Origin: Saposhnikovia divaricata
Taxonomy: Eukaryota > Streptophyta > Magnoliopsida > Apiales > Apiaceae
Assembly (NCBI GenBank): GCA_036435485.1
Contig: CM071598.1
Span: 175,160,148-175,224,147, forward strand
Length of the DNA stretch: 64,000 nt
Direction of reading: 5' to 3'
Below are positions 21,905-33,417 of the stretch, in pieces (position 1 is the stretch's first letter; every line of letters starts with the position of its first letter). The notes under the pieces were generated by a model. That model saw only the letters and a program-made list of their open reading frames with translations, made no database searches and was not told the DNA's origin. The position numbers were made by a program, and so were the translations under genes.

Positions 21905-23808
21905 TATTCAACAATGTCACGCAAGTATACGTGGTCACAAGTAATATAATTCAAGTTTGTTCCACAGAGATCTGGTTAAGTTTCTATTCAGTTAATGCAC
22001 CCATTCAATAATGTATGATTTTAATTCACTGCTAAGACAAATAACAAATTGGGGTTTTAATTAATTAAACTAACTAAGATGCAAATTATCAACTAAGAAT
22101 GAACAACTAACGAGAATTAAACTGAATTACTTATATGAGAATAAACATGGGACTCTAACTTCATTATCTACTTCACTTAGAGTTGATGCCTTTAATCAAT
22201 ACATGTGATGGTTTTGATATCTGATCAGAAAACACGAAATAAGTATAGGTTACCTCTCGGTATACAAACACCAAACTAATCATACATCCACAAAAGAGAT
22301 AGAAGATGAATAGACACCAATTATGTTTAGACCCTATGTCTCTATAAGATTTGAAAACATAACGGTTTAAGCACAAGTCATCCATATAGATCACATAGGG
22401 CAATATAAGTATTCTCATCTTATACTACAAATCATGTTGATAACAATCATGAACCTATGCTAGCATGGCAAGTTCTAAATATTAAGATCCACTCTCGTTT
22501 CACAAAAGATTAACAAATTAGATGTTAGCTACGTATCTAAATACATGAATCACAACCATACGAGGATATCAAGAATTCACCACACATAAATCTTTAAAGC
22601 AATCAAACTACTAAGCTACATAGATAAATCCGTTAGAATCCCATGACAACGATTAGTTCATAATTCAACCGTTCGTCACCATGGGATTTGATGAAAACAT
22701 GGTATTAAACAAGATATGAATGAAAGAAGCAATAATATTAATAAGTCAAAGAGTCGAGAAAACAAATCTAGAATCCAGAATACGCCTAAGAAAGAAATAC
22801 AAAAGATGAAGTAGATCGAGATCCGTTGTTTGTCACGCGTGTTGAATCCGTCTCTCCTTTTCTCCCTTGCAAAACTATGTTATTCTATGATATATCCTAA
22901 TTTACAATGATACAATGTGTTTAAATAGGTCCTAGAAGTTTTGTCCAACAAGAAAAAGATTACAAATACAACTTAATTTCGAAAAAGGGCAAAATCGGAA
23001 TTTTTTTGAATTTTCTGGCCGAATCCTGGATTTACAAACATGGTATTACAAATATTTTTTTGGAATTTTAGAATTACAAACATTGTATTAAACAAATATG
23101 AATGAAAGAAGCAATAATATTAATAAGGCAAAGAGTCGAGAAAACAAATCTAGAATCCAGAATACGCCTAAGAAAGAAATACAAAAGATGAAGTAGATCG
23201 AGATCCGTTGCTTGTCACGCGTGTTGAATTCGTCTCTCCTTTTCTCCCTTGCAAAACTATGTTATTCTATGATATATCCTAATTTACAATGATACAATGT
23301 GTTTAAATAGGTCCTAGAAGTTTTGTCCAACAAGAAAAAGATTACAAATACAACTTAATTTCGAAAACGGGCAAAATCGGAATTTTTTGGAATTTTCTGG
23401 CCGAATCCTGCACTGTCAGCGCGTATCCTTTGCTCTCAGCGCACGCACAGCCTGTTCCCCTGCGCTCACAATGTAGATCCTGCGCTCTCAGCGCACAAAT
23501 ATGCTGTTGGTTTGCTGAATTCTGCACAACTTCTTCATTTTTGCTCCAAATCATCCCGTTTCTTTTGCAATTACTTCCGTCTTCAATTCTCTAGACTTCA
23601 AGTCATCATGGTGGCTCAAAACAAGTCTCTATTCCCCCTTTCCATGCTAGAATTCAACTCCCAAAATCGACGAAACATCAACCCTAATCGATAATTCACA
23701 AACCTGCACAACTAGCGAAAACACATAAAAAATACAACAACTTGAGACCAAGCCCATCAATTTAAGCCGATATGGAATGCTCTAAGTGGATATGAAATCC
23801 ACTTATCA
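21905..23808 (-). mobile_element. Inverted LTR at the right end of the insert
   Basis: Read on the minus strand it starts TGATAAGTGGATTTC at 23808 and ends GCGTGACATTGTTGAATA at the GGCGCC centre. It is longer than the plus-strand partner because of a ~330-bp tandem duplication (22703-23029 and 23086-23410) and a ~220-bp extra stretch near 22205-22430. Confidence 0.8.
22703..23410. repeat. Tandem duplication inside the inverted LTR
   Basis: 22703-23029 and 23086-23410 are nearly identical (from tattaaacaa to ttctggccgaatcctg), separated by 56 bp of similar AT-rich filler. Confidence 0.85.
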
Positions 23809-23813
23809 GAGAC

Positions 23814-24682
23814 ATACCAAAAGGTGTCTTGAATGCCGTCCTATAAGCCCATAAAGTATCATCAAGATTCCTTGCCCAATCTTTTCTAGAGCTAGCCACT
23901 GTTTTCTCAAGAATTTGTTTAAACTCTCGATTTGAAATCTCCACTTGCCCGCTAGTTTGAGGGTGATAAGCTGTAGCAACTTTTTGAGTGACTCCATACT
24001 TTCGAAAAAGATCTTCAAATAATTTATTGCAAAAGTGAGACCCTCCATCATTGATGATGGCCCTAGGCACTCCGAATCTTGTGAAGACATGCTTTTGTAA
24101 GAACGTTTTCACCACTCTAGCATTATTTGTAGGACTAGCAATCGCCTCCACCCACTTAGAGACGTAATCAACTCCCACCAAAATAAATTTGTTCCCATAA
24201 GACGATGGGAACGGACCCATGAAATCTATCCCCCAAACATCAAAAAGCTCAACCTCAAGAATAGGTTGCAAAGGCATCTCATTCCGTCTTGCAATATTTC
24301 CTATTTTTTGACATCGGTCACACGTTGGAACAAAGCTTCTGGCATCTTGATACATTGAAGGCCAATAAAATCCAGACTGCAAAATTTTTGCCACCGTTTT
24401 TGCGCTACTATTGTGACCACCACACTCTAAAGCATGACAATGGTTCAAGACATTAGGAATTTTCTCGTATGGCACACACCTCCTCATGATACCATCAACA
24501 CATTCCTTGTAAAGAAGTGGTTCTTCTAAGATGTAGTGTTTTACATCAAACAAGAATTTCTTCTTTTGTTGATAAGTCAATTCACTTGGCTCAATACGAC
24601 CCACGATATAATTGACGAAGTCTGCATACCATGGTGTAGAAAAAGATACAGCAAGAAGTGTTTCATCCGGAAAGGCATCATT
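23814..24682 (-). pseudogene. Athila integrase, N-terminal and catalytic part
   Basis: The minus-strand frame runs from PKLWHNTINDAFPDETLL to FKTPFGMS without a stop. It shows the HHCC zinc domain (HCHALECGGHNSS then CDRCQKIG), the first catalytic Asp in VWGIDFMGPFPSS, the second in IINDGGSHFCN, and the Glu region in TSGQVEISNREF. Integrase inserts the cDNA into the genome. The protein is split on both sides: the upstream end by the gypsy insertion at 24688 and the downstream end by the insert at 23808. The C-terminal part is at 15254-15760. The catalytic residues themselves look intact. Confidence 0.85.
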
Positions 24683-24687
24683 GATAG

Positions 24688-25185
24688 TGTTATGCCATAA
24701 TTTTGGCATGTCTAATAATCTCCCAAATTTCTAATATTACTAATTATAAATTCAGATTAATAATTATTACTTAACCGCTAAGTTTTATCCTCTCCCTGAA
24801 ATGAGGAAAGAATCAATCTCAAACAATCATTAACGGAAAATATCCTCCAAACGATATTCTTCAAATCAGGAAGATATCACAACGATAAGATTAAATCAGA
24901 TAAAATCGATCATTACCCACATTAACGTAACTTATCCCTTAAGTCTCTCGGGATAAGCGCAATTAATTCACAGAACTGCGTAGGCTTGATCCTATATAAA
25001 CATATAGGTACGCAGGCATCTTGGCATGATGGAATCCGACACACGAGACAAATCGAGACACCTGCCAAGTCCAGCCCCCTCTTTTTTCATAAACCCTAAA
25101 TCCCTAAAACAGCCATATTCATAATTCACTCTATTATTCCAGCATCCCTCCAATTTCGTGTTGTTACGAAATTCCTCCAACAACA
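24688..25185 (+). mobile_element. 5' LTR of the nested gypsy element
   Basis: It contains a TATA box inside a perfect inverted repeat, CCTATAT-AAAC-ATATAGG (24991-25008), followed by GTACGCAGGCA. Confidence 0.9.
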
Positions 25186-26710
25186 TTTGGCGCTAGAAGG
25201 AGGGGATAATTTTTCGTTTGTGGAGGACAAACGAATACCAAAAAATTTACACGGGGACTTTTGGGTTTTATCAACACATACATAGGGTGGACGGCAAAAA
25301 AGAAAAACAAGAACCTGGGAACTAAAGTTTTGAAGAATAAAAAAACAATACAATCACAAGCGGCACCGCAGTTTAATTCTCAGAAGAAAGCAACGCGGGG
25401 ATACATAAAAGGAAAAAGAAGTAAGCTCATGCAAGAGTTTAACAAAAAAGGAAATACTGGCCCACATCAAAAGAAAATTGGTAACCAATACAACCATTCA
25501 ACAAAGTGATACGGGATAAATTTGTGGGACCAGTTAAGAAGAAAAAAAAAACTGGAGGAAGCATGTGACTAATAGAAGCCAAGCTAACCGGAGACAAAAA
25601 GTCTAAGCATGGAAATCAACCGGATTGGCATACAACATAAAAGATAAGTTTTATTTTTCTCCTCTTTTCAATTTTACAGCAATTAATTATCCTGCCATGC
25701 ATGCATAATCATGTTTTTAAATATTTTTAAGAAAAATATTTATTATTCAAAAAATTCGTGTGAGCAATATATTTTTATGCTTGTAAAATTATTGCAATTT
25801 AGAAAATATCGTACGAGATATTTATGTCGATGAACTGTGCCTATTTATTTTGATGATTTGTGGATATTTTACAATCCCGTATGAGCTGCATATTTTGAAC
25901 AAAAATACATATGCGAGACACATAATTTTGTAAAAGATTTTCTACAAAAAACGGAGCATTATTTTCGAAGAAAATAAATATCGCGACATTCTTAAAAGAG
26001 CATATTTATTATTGCGTTTGGATTGCTTGTAAAATAATATTTCATATGTCGTCGCGCATATATGTCAAAAATATTTTCAAACTTGCGAATTAAATTGTCA
26101 AGTAGGTAGCCTGGACAAGCTATAAATCTCGCAAGGCCACATGCTTAGTAAAGTTCAGCACCCTCTGGATCATTGAAGGCCCATGGCCAGATCTCTCAAG
26201 ATCGCATGGGTGGAGGCATCCCTATGCACAATTACATTGAAGGCCCATGGCCAGATCTCTCAAGATCGCATGGGTGGAGGCATCCCTATGCACAAATACA
26301 TGTACATCTACATGTACATCTTCTCTACATCGAAGACTCCGCAAGACACATCATTATGTGATTGCATCAAACACATCCTTATGTGGTTGCATCAGACACT
26401 TGAAAAGCGTGTATGCCAGTTCGGGATATATACAAGCGCCAAGGTCCTAACTAGACAACAAGGATCGCAATGGATTTCAAACGAATTATTTATACTCTCA
26501 CATTTGAAAACCTTGGCAAATATCTATCCTATAACGGTCATCGCATGCTATCACACTTGCATCCGCATACGCCTAACTAGCACAGTGGTGCTCTAAGTGT
26601 TTTTCTAATCACCTATTTTCAGTTTTTTCAGCGACTCAAGAAATTTGGAAGCTTGAAGAATTCTTAGTTCTCCACTGCAGCAAGCTACACTGAAGAACTG
26701 GGGGGCTAGT
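25186..26710 (+). other. Non-coding interior of the nested gypsy element
   Basis: PBS-like sequence is at 25186-25203. A Lys-rich 82-codon frame (25261-25509) has no family signature, and I do not call it a gene. A 64-bp tandem duplication lies at 26172-26299, followed by repeats of acatgtacatct. The PPT is at about 26697-26710. Confidence 0.7.
26172..26299 (+). repeat. 64-bp tandem duplication
   Basis: Two nearly identical 64-bp units starting attgaaggcccatggcc and ending near tatgcacaa. Confidence 0.95.
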
Positions 26711-27208
26711 TGTTATGCCATAATTTTGGCATGTCTAATAATCTCCCAAATTTCTAATATTACTAATTATAAATTCAGATTAATAATTATTACTTAACCG
26801 CTAAGTTTTATCCTCTCCCTGAAATGAGGAAAGAATCAATCTCAAACAATCATTAACGGAAAATATCCTCCAAACGATATTCTTCAAATCAGGAAGATAT
26901 CACAACGATAAGATTAAATCAGATAAAATCAATCATTACCCACATTAACGTAACTTATCCCTTAAGTCTCTCGGGATAAGCGCAATTAATTCACAGAACT
27001 GCGTAGGCTTGATCCTATATAAACATATAGGTACGCAGGCATCTTGGCATGATGGAATCCGACACACGAGACAAATCGAGACACCTGCCAAGTCCAGCCC
27101 CCTCTTTTTTCATAAACCCTAAATCCCTAAAACAGCCATATTCATAATTCGCTCTATTATTCCAGCATCCCTCCAATTTCGTATTGTTACGAAATTCCTC
27201 CAACAACA
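26711..27208 (+). mobile_element. 3' LTR of the nested gypsy element
   Basis: Same length as the 5' LTR and about three differences by eye. The TATA inverted repeat is at 27014-27031. Confidence 0.9.
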
Positions 27209-27213
27209 GATAG

Positions 27214-28510
27214 GTATATTAACTACTACCACTCCATCTCCCTGGTCCAACCTGGATAAATGATCAGCTACCAAGTTTTCAGAACCTTTCTTGTCTCAAA
27301 TTTCAAGATCAAACTCCTGGAGTAAAAGAATCCAGCGGATTAGACGAGGCTTGGCATCCTTCTTTTTCATTAAGTAACGAATCACAGCATGATCCGTATA
27401 AACAATCACCCTAGACCCAACAAGATTGGATCTGAATTTGTCAAAGGCAAAAACCATAGCAAGTAGCTCTTTCTCAGTGGTTGCATAATTGATTTATGCA
27501 TCATCAAGTGTCTTGCTTGCATAATATATCACATGCATGCGTTTTTCCTTCTTTTGGCCCAAAACAGCTCCCACAGCATAGTCACTAGCATCACACATGA
27601 GCTCGAAAGGTAAGCTCCAATCAGGGGCTGACATGATAGGTGCAGAAGTAAGTTCCTTCTTCAACCTGTTAAAAGCAACAAGACAATCCTTGTCAAAATC
27701 AAACAACCTATCCTTTTCAAGTAAATTACAAAGAGGACGAGAAATTTTAGAAAAATCTTTGATAAAACGGCGGTAAAAACCGGCATGTTCAAGAAAACTT
27801 CTAATCCCCTTTATAGATGGGGGTGGTGGTAATTTCTCAATCACTTCAATTTTTGCCCTGTCCACCTCAATGCCTTTACTCGAAATCCTGTGCCCAAGCA
27901 CAATACCATCCTTTACCATAAAATGACACTTTTCCCAGTTAAGAACAAGATTAGTGTCTTCACATCTCTACAACACTTGAGACAAACTAGTTAAACAAGA
28001 ATCAAAGGAAGAACCATATACAGTAAAGTCATCCATAAAGACTTCCATGGTTTTTTCTATAAAATCTGAGAATATGGCCGTCATGAACCGCTGAAAAGTA
28101 GATGGGCCATTACACAAACCAAAGGGTAGTGTACGATATGCAAAAGTACCTTAAGGACAAGTAAAGGTTGTCTTTTCTTGATCCTCGGGAGCAATGGAAA
28201 TCTGAAAATATCCCGAGAATCCATTTAGAAAATTATAATACTCATTACCCGCTAGTCTTTTGAGCATATGATCAATAAATGGGAGAGGAAAGTGATCTTT
28301 TCGAGTAGCATTATTTAATTTCCTGTAATCAATACAAACTCTCCAACCTGTTACAGTCCTAGTGGGGATTAATTCATTATTTTCATTATGCACGACAGTC
28401 ATTCCACCTTTCTTAGGTACAACATGTATTGGACTAACCCAGTTACTATGTGGAACAGAGTATATAATGCCAGCATCTAACAACTTAGTTATCTCTTTCC
28501 TAACCACATC
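27214..28510 (-). pseudogene. Athila reverse transcriptase and RNase H
   Basis: Minus strand. RT segments in order: VRKEITKLLDAGIIYSVPHS, WVSPIHVVPKKGG, WRVCIDYRKLNNATRKDHF, TLPFGLCNGPSTFQRF, and the active site as VFMDDFTVYG in place of YxDD. The thumb follows as FLEHAGFYRRFIKDFSKI. RNase H shows the first Asp in ELMCDASDYAVGAVLGQ, the Glu in TTEKELLAMVFAFDKF and the later Asp in VIVYTDHAVIRYL, ending near NLVADHLSRL. Together these would copy element RNA to DNA and remove the RNA. Stops interrupt at about 28153, 27968 and 27494, with another in the tail near 27297. The downstream edge is the gypsy insertion. Confidence 0.85.
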
Positions 28511-29701
28511 TTACAAATTAGGATTCAATCTTCTTTGTCCCTCAATCACAGGTTTATGATTATCTTCTAAGGAAATCCTATGCATGCAATGAACGGGGCT
28601 AATTCCCTTTATATCTTTAATTGTCCAACCAGTTGATGATTTAAATTGCCTAAGCACATGTAACAATTTATCTAGTTCATCATCATGGAGCAAAGCGGAC
28701 ACTATCATAGGATATGTATCATTAGGACCAAGAAAAGCATACCTTAGATTAGAAGGAAGAGGTTTGAGTTCTACCTGAGGTGCCTCTGAAGTTGAAAGTG
28801 CCATCTCAATTGTCGGCGTACCTATTTCTTGCATATCAAGTGCAAGTGATTCTCCAACTTCTTTATCATTTAAGGCTTGTTCCACTTCTGCTAAGTCTGT
28901 ATCTTCAAGACTTACGTTCTCATCCACTATGTCAACAATGAAACATGTAGCATCAAATGAAGGCATCTTCATAGCTTTGTTGAGATCAAATTCAACCTTT
29001 TCATCACCAACATTTAATGTAAATTTTCCAGCTTTGACATCAATTGTGGTTCCGGGAGTAGCTAAAAATGGCCTTCCCAAGATAATAGGCATCTTAACAT
29101 CTTCATCCATCTCCAACACCACAAAATCACAATGGATAAAAAATTTATCCACTTTGACAAGTACATCCTCAATGACTCCCAAAGGATACTTGATAGTACG
29201 ATCAGCCAACTGAAGTGAGATTCTTGTCTTCTTGAGCTCTCCAAGAACAAGTCTTCCACAAATGGAGTGTGGCATTAAACTTACACTAGCCCCTAAATCA
29301 CACAAGGCTTTAATATTCTCCATTGTTCAAATAGTGCATGGCAAAGAGAAGCTTCCAGGATCTTTTAACTTCTGCGGAATTGATTTTTGTATGACTGCAC
29401 TACACTCCGCATTTAGAGTAATACTTTCCACATCCTCAAGTTTCCACTTTCTGGACAACATCTCCTTCAGAAATTTGTCATAGAGTGGCATTTGGGCCAA
29501 AGAATCAACAAAAGGAATATTTATATGCAATTGCCGAAAAATTTTCAAGAATTTCTCGTACTGTTTCTCCAATTGCCTGTTATGAAGCCTTTGTGGGAAA
29601 GGAATTGGAGGCACGTATGGTTTCACTAGTACTTTTGGTGTGTCCTCTTCTTCATTTTGCTCATCATTCACCTTCTCTGAAATTTTTGCTTCAGCTTCCA
29701 C
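28511..29701 (-). pseudogene. Athila protease region
   Basis: Minus strand, from a charged linker (VLVKPYVPPIPFPQRLHNRQ) through KIFRQLHINIPFVDSLAQMP, KLKDPGSFSLPCTI, a stop near 29325, then the aspartic protease site ALCDLGASVSLMPHSI, SLQLADRTIKYP, MPIILGRPFLAT and the linker LKPLPSNLRYAFLGPNDTYP. The catalytic D-x-GAS is intact here, unlike in the plus-strand insert. Gag-pol would be one frame; the stop between the two halves is a defect. Confidence 0.85.
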
Positions 29702-31212
29702 TAACTCATCTTCTTTTGCACGAACATTCTCTCTAGGCTTGATAGCCTCAATTTCTGGAAATTATCTTCCGTTCCTCAGAGTGATAGCCTTGCAGTGTTC
29801 TTTACCATTTAGGTCTGGTTGACTAGGAACTGATCCTTGCTCACGAACACCAACCTTATTAGCAATTTGGCCAATTTGCGTTTCCAACATCTTTTGAGAT
29901 GAAGCCATCTGATCAAGCCTCGACTCGACCTTTTCAAATTTGGTATCCATGTTGGCAAACGCCCCAGTAGTTCCTTGTATCATTTTATTGAGTGCAACCT
30001 CCCAATCAGCAGGTTCTTTCCATTCCCTTGGTGGTGGTTGATATTGTTGTTGTGCCTGATACTGCTGACGTGGTTGAAAACCAGGAGGTTGATTTTGCTT
30101 AGGAAATGCATATGATGGATTAGCCGCATGATTGCTGTTGTATGAAAGATTTTTATTGGGCCTCTGATTTGGATTGTAGTTGGAGTTATTCTGATCAGGC
30201 CATGATTGTCTTCCCTGAATTAAAGATGCTTCCTATGGGAATTGTTGTGCATAAGAACACTGATTCACACCATAATCATTGTACCCTGCCATGGGAGAAG
30301 AAATAGCATTTACATTTGCCTTTTTTCACGTACCTCTTGAGTAAGAGCATCCAATTTAAGAGTCAGCAAGTTCATCATCTCAGTATCTTGTACTGCTTTA
30401 GCTGAGCTCATCCCACTAGGTGCCCAAGAATAGTTATTTACTGCCAATTGCTCAAGAAGTGCTTTTGCCTTATGAACCGGTGTTTTCTTGAAATCTCCAC
30501 CAGCTGCCACATCCAAACTTTAGCGAATATCTGCATTCAAAGATCCATAAAAAGTGCTCAGAATCATCCATTCAGTACAATCATGATGTGGACATTTTCT
30601 CAACAATGCCTTGTATCTCTCTCATGCCTGATACAAGCCTTCACCTGGTTGTATTTTGAAACTTAGAATGATTATCCTCATTTATTGAGTCTTGTCAGAA
30701 GGATAATATTTGGACAAGAACTCGGTACAAAGACTCTCCCAAGTAGCAACTGCAGTTTCTGGAAGTTGTTAGAACCATTCCATGGCTCTCCCTTTGATTG
30801 AGTATGGAAACATGTGAAGAAAAATCTGATCTGCAGTAACTCCAGTGAATTTGAATGAACCATACATCTGCACGAAGGGCTCAAGATGACGGTGTGGATC
30901 CTCTCGCTCAATGTCCCCTTCAAAAGCTGAATTGCTCACCATCTGAATTAAGCTCGGATTGATGTTGTACTGAGCTGCGCTAATCTGAGGAGTCTTGTAC
31001 ATGCAATTCGCAGGATTGTTAGTCTCATGATCCCAAATAGAAGTCTCATCAAGAACAACTTGTGGGTCAGGAGGATTAACAACATAACGATCTCTTTGTT
31101 CCTCCATATGGTGTCTTTCTTTCCTTTGCTTTGTCTCCCGCCTTAAAGCTCGAAAAGTGTGTTCAATTTCTAGTTCAAACTTTAAATCTCCCACACTTGT
31201 AGAACGTCGCAT
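29702..31212 (-). pseudogene. Athila gag
   Basis: Minus strand. The start is at ATG 31212 (MRRSTSVGDLKFELE), about 110 bp after the PBS. The capsid part includes INPSLIQMVSNSAFEG, EDPHRHLEPFVQMYGSFKFT and FPYSIKGRAMEWF, then a stop near 30769, TWESLCTEFLSKYYP, more stops, and ALLRKCPHHDCTEWM. Further down are a Q/P-rich region (QPPGFQPRQQYQAQQQYQ) and a coiled stretch, DTKFEKVESRLDQMASSQKM. At least five stops break the frame. The zinc knuckle is not readable (GYNDYGVNQCSYAQQF). It contains the ~50 residues that the plus-strand gag lacks. Confidence 0.8.
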
Positions 31213-31324
31213 ACAAGAGTTATAGCACCTAAAAAGAAAACACCAATAAGATAGATCTCGGAAACAAATTTGATAAAATCTAAACAATAAGAAATCATTA
31301 ACCTAAACTTAATATTGCTACCTT

Positions 31325-31342
31325 CCCCGGCAGCGGCGCCAA
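31325..31342 (-). other. Primer binding site (tRNA-Asp type)
   Basis: On the minus strand TGGCGCCGCTGCCGGGGA, two bases after the end of the LTR, complementary to the 3' end of plant tRNA-Asp. Confidence 0.85.
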
Positions 31343-31344
31343 TT

Positions 31345-33417
31345 TGTTGTCAGTTTTTCTATGTATAAGTTCGTTCGCAGGGAAGGACTATTAATTCAAG
31401 TTCAAGTTTTAATATCTTAATATCTAGAAGTGTGAGAAATAATTGGTGTGCTTGTTATTAACTATAGTAAACTAATTATAAACAAGTAAAACTAAGATTT
31501 ATTGATGAGGAAAAGCAACCCGAGAACTAGGTTTCTTCAATTGGTTCAATAATGTTGATGTAATGCGATATCTACCTCTCGTACTTTGCTAAAAACAATC
31601 CTTCTAAATTCTATAATGTTCTTTCCCAAGATACAATATACTGCCTACAATTACACCTCAAAAGTCACTCCAATGATCAATTGAAATACAATTATAAACT
31701 ATGAAGACCCAAGAATTATAAGTTTCATAGTTCTCTTATTAATCTCCCGATTCAATATCAAACTATGTCTACCAAATCAAGAACAAGAAATATGACTCCT
31801 CTCCCAATTCATCATAATTCCTATGAATATAATTAAAGGTTAGCTACTCCCTTAATTGGGTTAAGCCCTCAATAATAGATTAGCAAAGTAGAGAATTCAC
31901 ATCACAATCAAACAAATATGTATCATTGAATATAATTGGGTTTGGGCTTTATATTTGTTGGGCTATAGGAGATATAGAAAATATAAAGTATACACTAGCA
32001 GTAGCAGCAGAAGACTAATCGGGTTGGGTTGGGTTAGGGTAAAATTTAGGGTAACCCATACCCAACCCACAAAAATCGGTTTAGCAATTTTTTAAACCAA
32101 TCAAAAATCGGGTTTAATTGGGTCGGTTTGGTCGGCTCAAAAAAGGGTCGGTTTGGGTCGGTTTAATCAGCCTACCCTACCCATGTGCAGCCCTATGTAT
32201 CACCAATGAATACTACCTAATTCTCGGATTATAGAATTAGTTACTCATGTTAGATAAAGAAAATAAGCATATATTAATGGGTAAAATCATGATTAAAAGA
32301 GTTTAGAGTGAAGAAAATACAACTTGAAGAATCTCTTGAAGCTTGGAGTAAATCACCTTACGATCTTCAACCAAAATAAAACGTGCAGAAAATTAAAGTG
32401 TATGATTTAAAACTAAAATTACAAAGGAAGCTGAGGAAAATTTGAGAGAATATATCTGAACATTCAGTCGAAGGGTCTCCCAAAACCTATGAAAATCACA
32501 CATATTTGTAGTACAATTTAGCACACCATGTAGGAATAATAAACCAGCCGAAAGCAGCAAAACAGGACTGGAAACCAGTGGCAGACGGCTGGCTAATATT
32601 TCCACAATTGTTGTTGAATAAACTGAATTAGCCCTGCAGAAACCACGACCAACCACAGCATGAGAAGGTGGATGACACGCGTGTATTTTTATGCTTGCTT
32701 TCCGGTGCGTGTGTCTCACGCGTGTTTGAGGCGAGTGTGACTTTAGAAAAGCTGGCCACTTTCTTTGAAATGATTCTTTTATTTAATAAACTTGACTTGT
32801 TTCTTTTAGTTGTTTATTCATTTATTCAATTTGAACATAACTGGTGGACGGCTACTTGATAAACAAAAATCAACAATCAGGGGCCTAATTCGTCCTTATA
32901 TGGATGGGTTCCGTAGAAATGGTTTTTAACCCACACAGCTTGTAATCTTTAATTAATAAATAATTAATTTAATCCAGAAATTATAAAAATAAATATCTAA
33001 TATTATTGGATATTTATAAATATAATTTTCTAAATAAATAAATTATTTATTAATGTAAATAAATCCTTAAGTCCTAAGTTGCGGTCTATTGAGGGCCTAG
33101 AACCGGACTCCTTTTACTTAACAAAAAATATATTAATTCCAACCGGGATTCCTGCTTTAAGAATATATCACTTTCCATATTTTTGTGACAATTCTTATTT
33201 CCTCATTGCTCGTCCAGGTCTAATCTACGGTCTCTTGAGGATCTGAAACTCGGCTCCTTTTGCTTCTAAAATTATCCTGTAAACATAAAAAATCATCTTA
33301 GCATGCAATCCAAATTAAAATGCTACCAACAATGCCAATCAAGCACAAAATTATTACAAACTAAGGATAAATGAGAGATAACAAGCTATAAAATGTACAC
33401 AAAATTAGCATGTATCA
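31345..33417 (-). mobile_element. 5' LTR of the Athila element
   Basis: Collinear with 11488-13287, but longer because of the 269-bp MITE at 31926-32194 and its 8-bp target duplication. Minus the insert it is about 1796 bp. Differences from the partner LTR are spread evenly, by eye 3-4%. Confidence 0.9.
31926..32194. mobile_element. hAT-like MITE
   Basis: It is absent from the partner LTR and flanked by the 8-bp duplication atgtatca. The right end, read on the minus strand, begins AGGGCTGCACATGGGTAGGG, followed by CCGACCCAAACCGACCC-type words common in plant hAT MITEs. The left end (ttgaatataattggg) does not mirror it well, so the terminal inverted repeat is weak. The empty site in the other LTR defines the borders exactly. 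Confidence 0.75.

Larger units (their letters stand above)
15761..23808 (+). mobile_element. Rearranged Athila-family insertion with PBS at one end and inverted LTR at the other
   Basis: The insert is bounded by gaaac (15756-15760) and gagac (23809-23813), a 5-bp target duplication with one change, inside integrase codons for GMSPYRL. The left terminus is exactly the tRNA-Asp-type PBS TGGCGCCGCTGCCGGGGA with no LTR before it. The order is PBS, gag-protease, non-coding 3' region, PPT, partial LTR, a repeat of the 3' region and PPT, LTR(+) ending at 21891, AGTTTTT-GGCGCC, then an inverted LTR (21905-23808) whose outer end is the LTR start. RT, RNase H and integrase are absent, so it was mobilised in trans or formed from a defective cDNA. 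Confidence 0.8.
24688..27208 (+). mobile_element. Non-autonomous Ty3/gypsy-like element (LARD-type), young
   Basis: Two 498-bp LTRs (24688-25185 and 26711-27208, TGTTATGCC...CAACAACA) are flanked by gatag on both sides (24683-24687, 27209-27213). The 1.5-kb interior has a PBS-like tttggcgctagaaggagg and a PPT-like run (aactggggggctagt), but no gag, protease, RT or integrase. The LTRs differ at about three positions by eye (near 0.6%). It interrupts the Athila pol between RNase H and integrase. Confidence 0.9.
11488..33417 (-). mobile_element. Athila-type Ty3/gypsy retrotransposon, whole element with nested insertions
   Basis: Two ~1.8-kb LTRs (TGTTGTCAG...GTATCA) are flanked by the 5-bp duplication atgat (11483-11487 and 33418-33422) inside a satellite monomer. 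The PBS next to the right LTR, TGGCGCCGCTGCCGGGGA on the minus strand, matches the 3' end of plant tRNA-Asp, the primer typical of Athila. From right to left on the minus strand come gag, protease, RT, RNase H, integrase and a ~1.9-kb non-coding 3' region with a polypurine tract. Removing 15761-23808 and 24688-27208 gives an element of about 11 kb. Coding parts carry stops and shifts. LTRs differ by roughly 3-4% by eye. Confidence 0.9.

Noticed and set aside
25261..25509. 82-codon Lys/Gln/Asn-rich frame in the nested gypsy element
   Set aside because: No family signature; composition follows the A-rich DNA and no second copy is available to show conservation.
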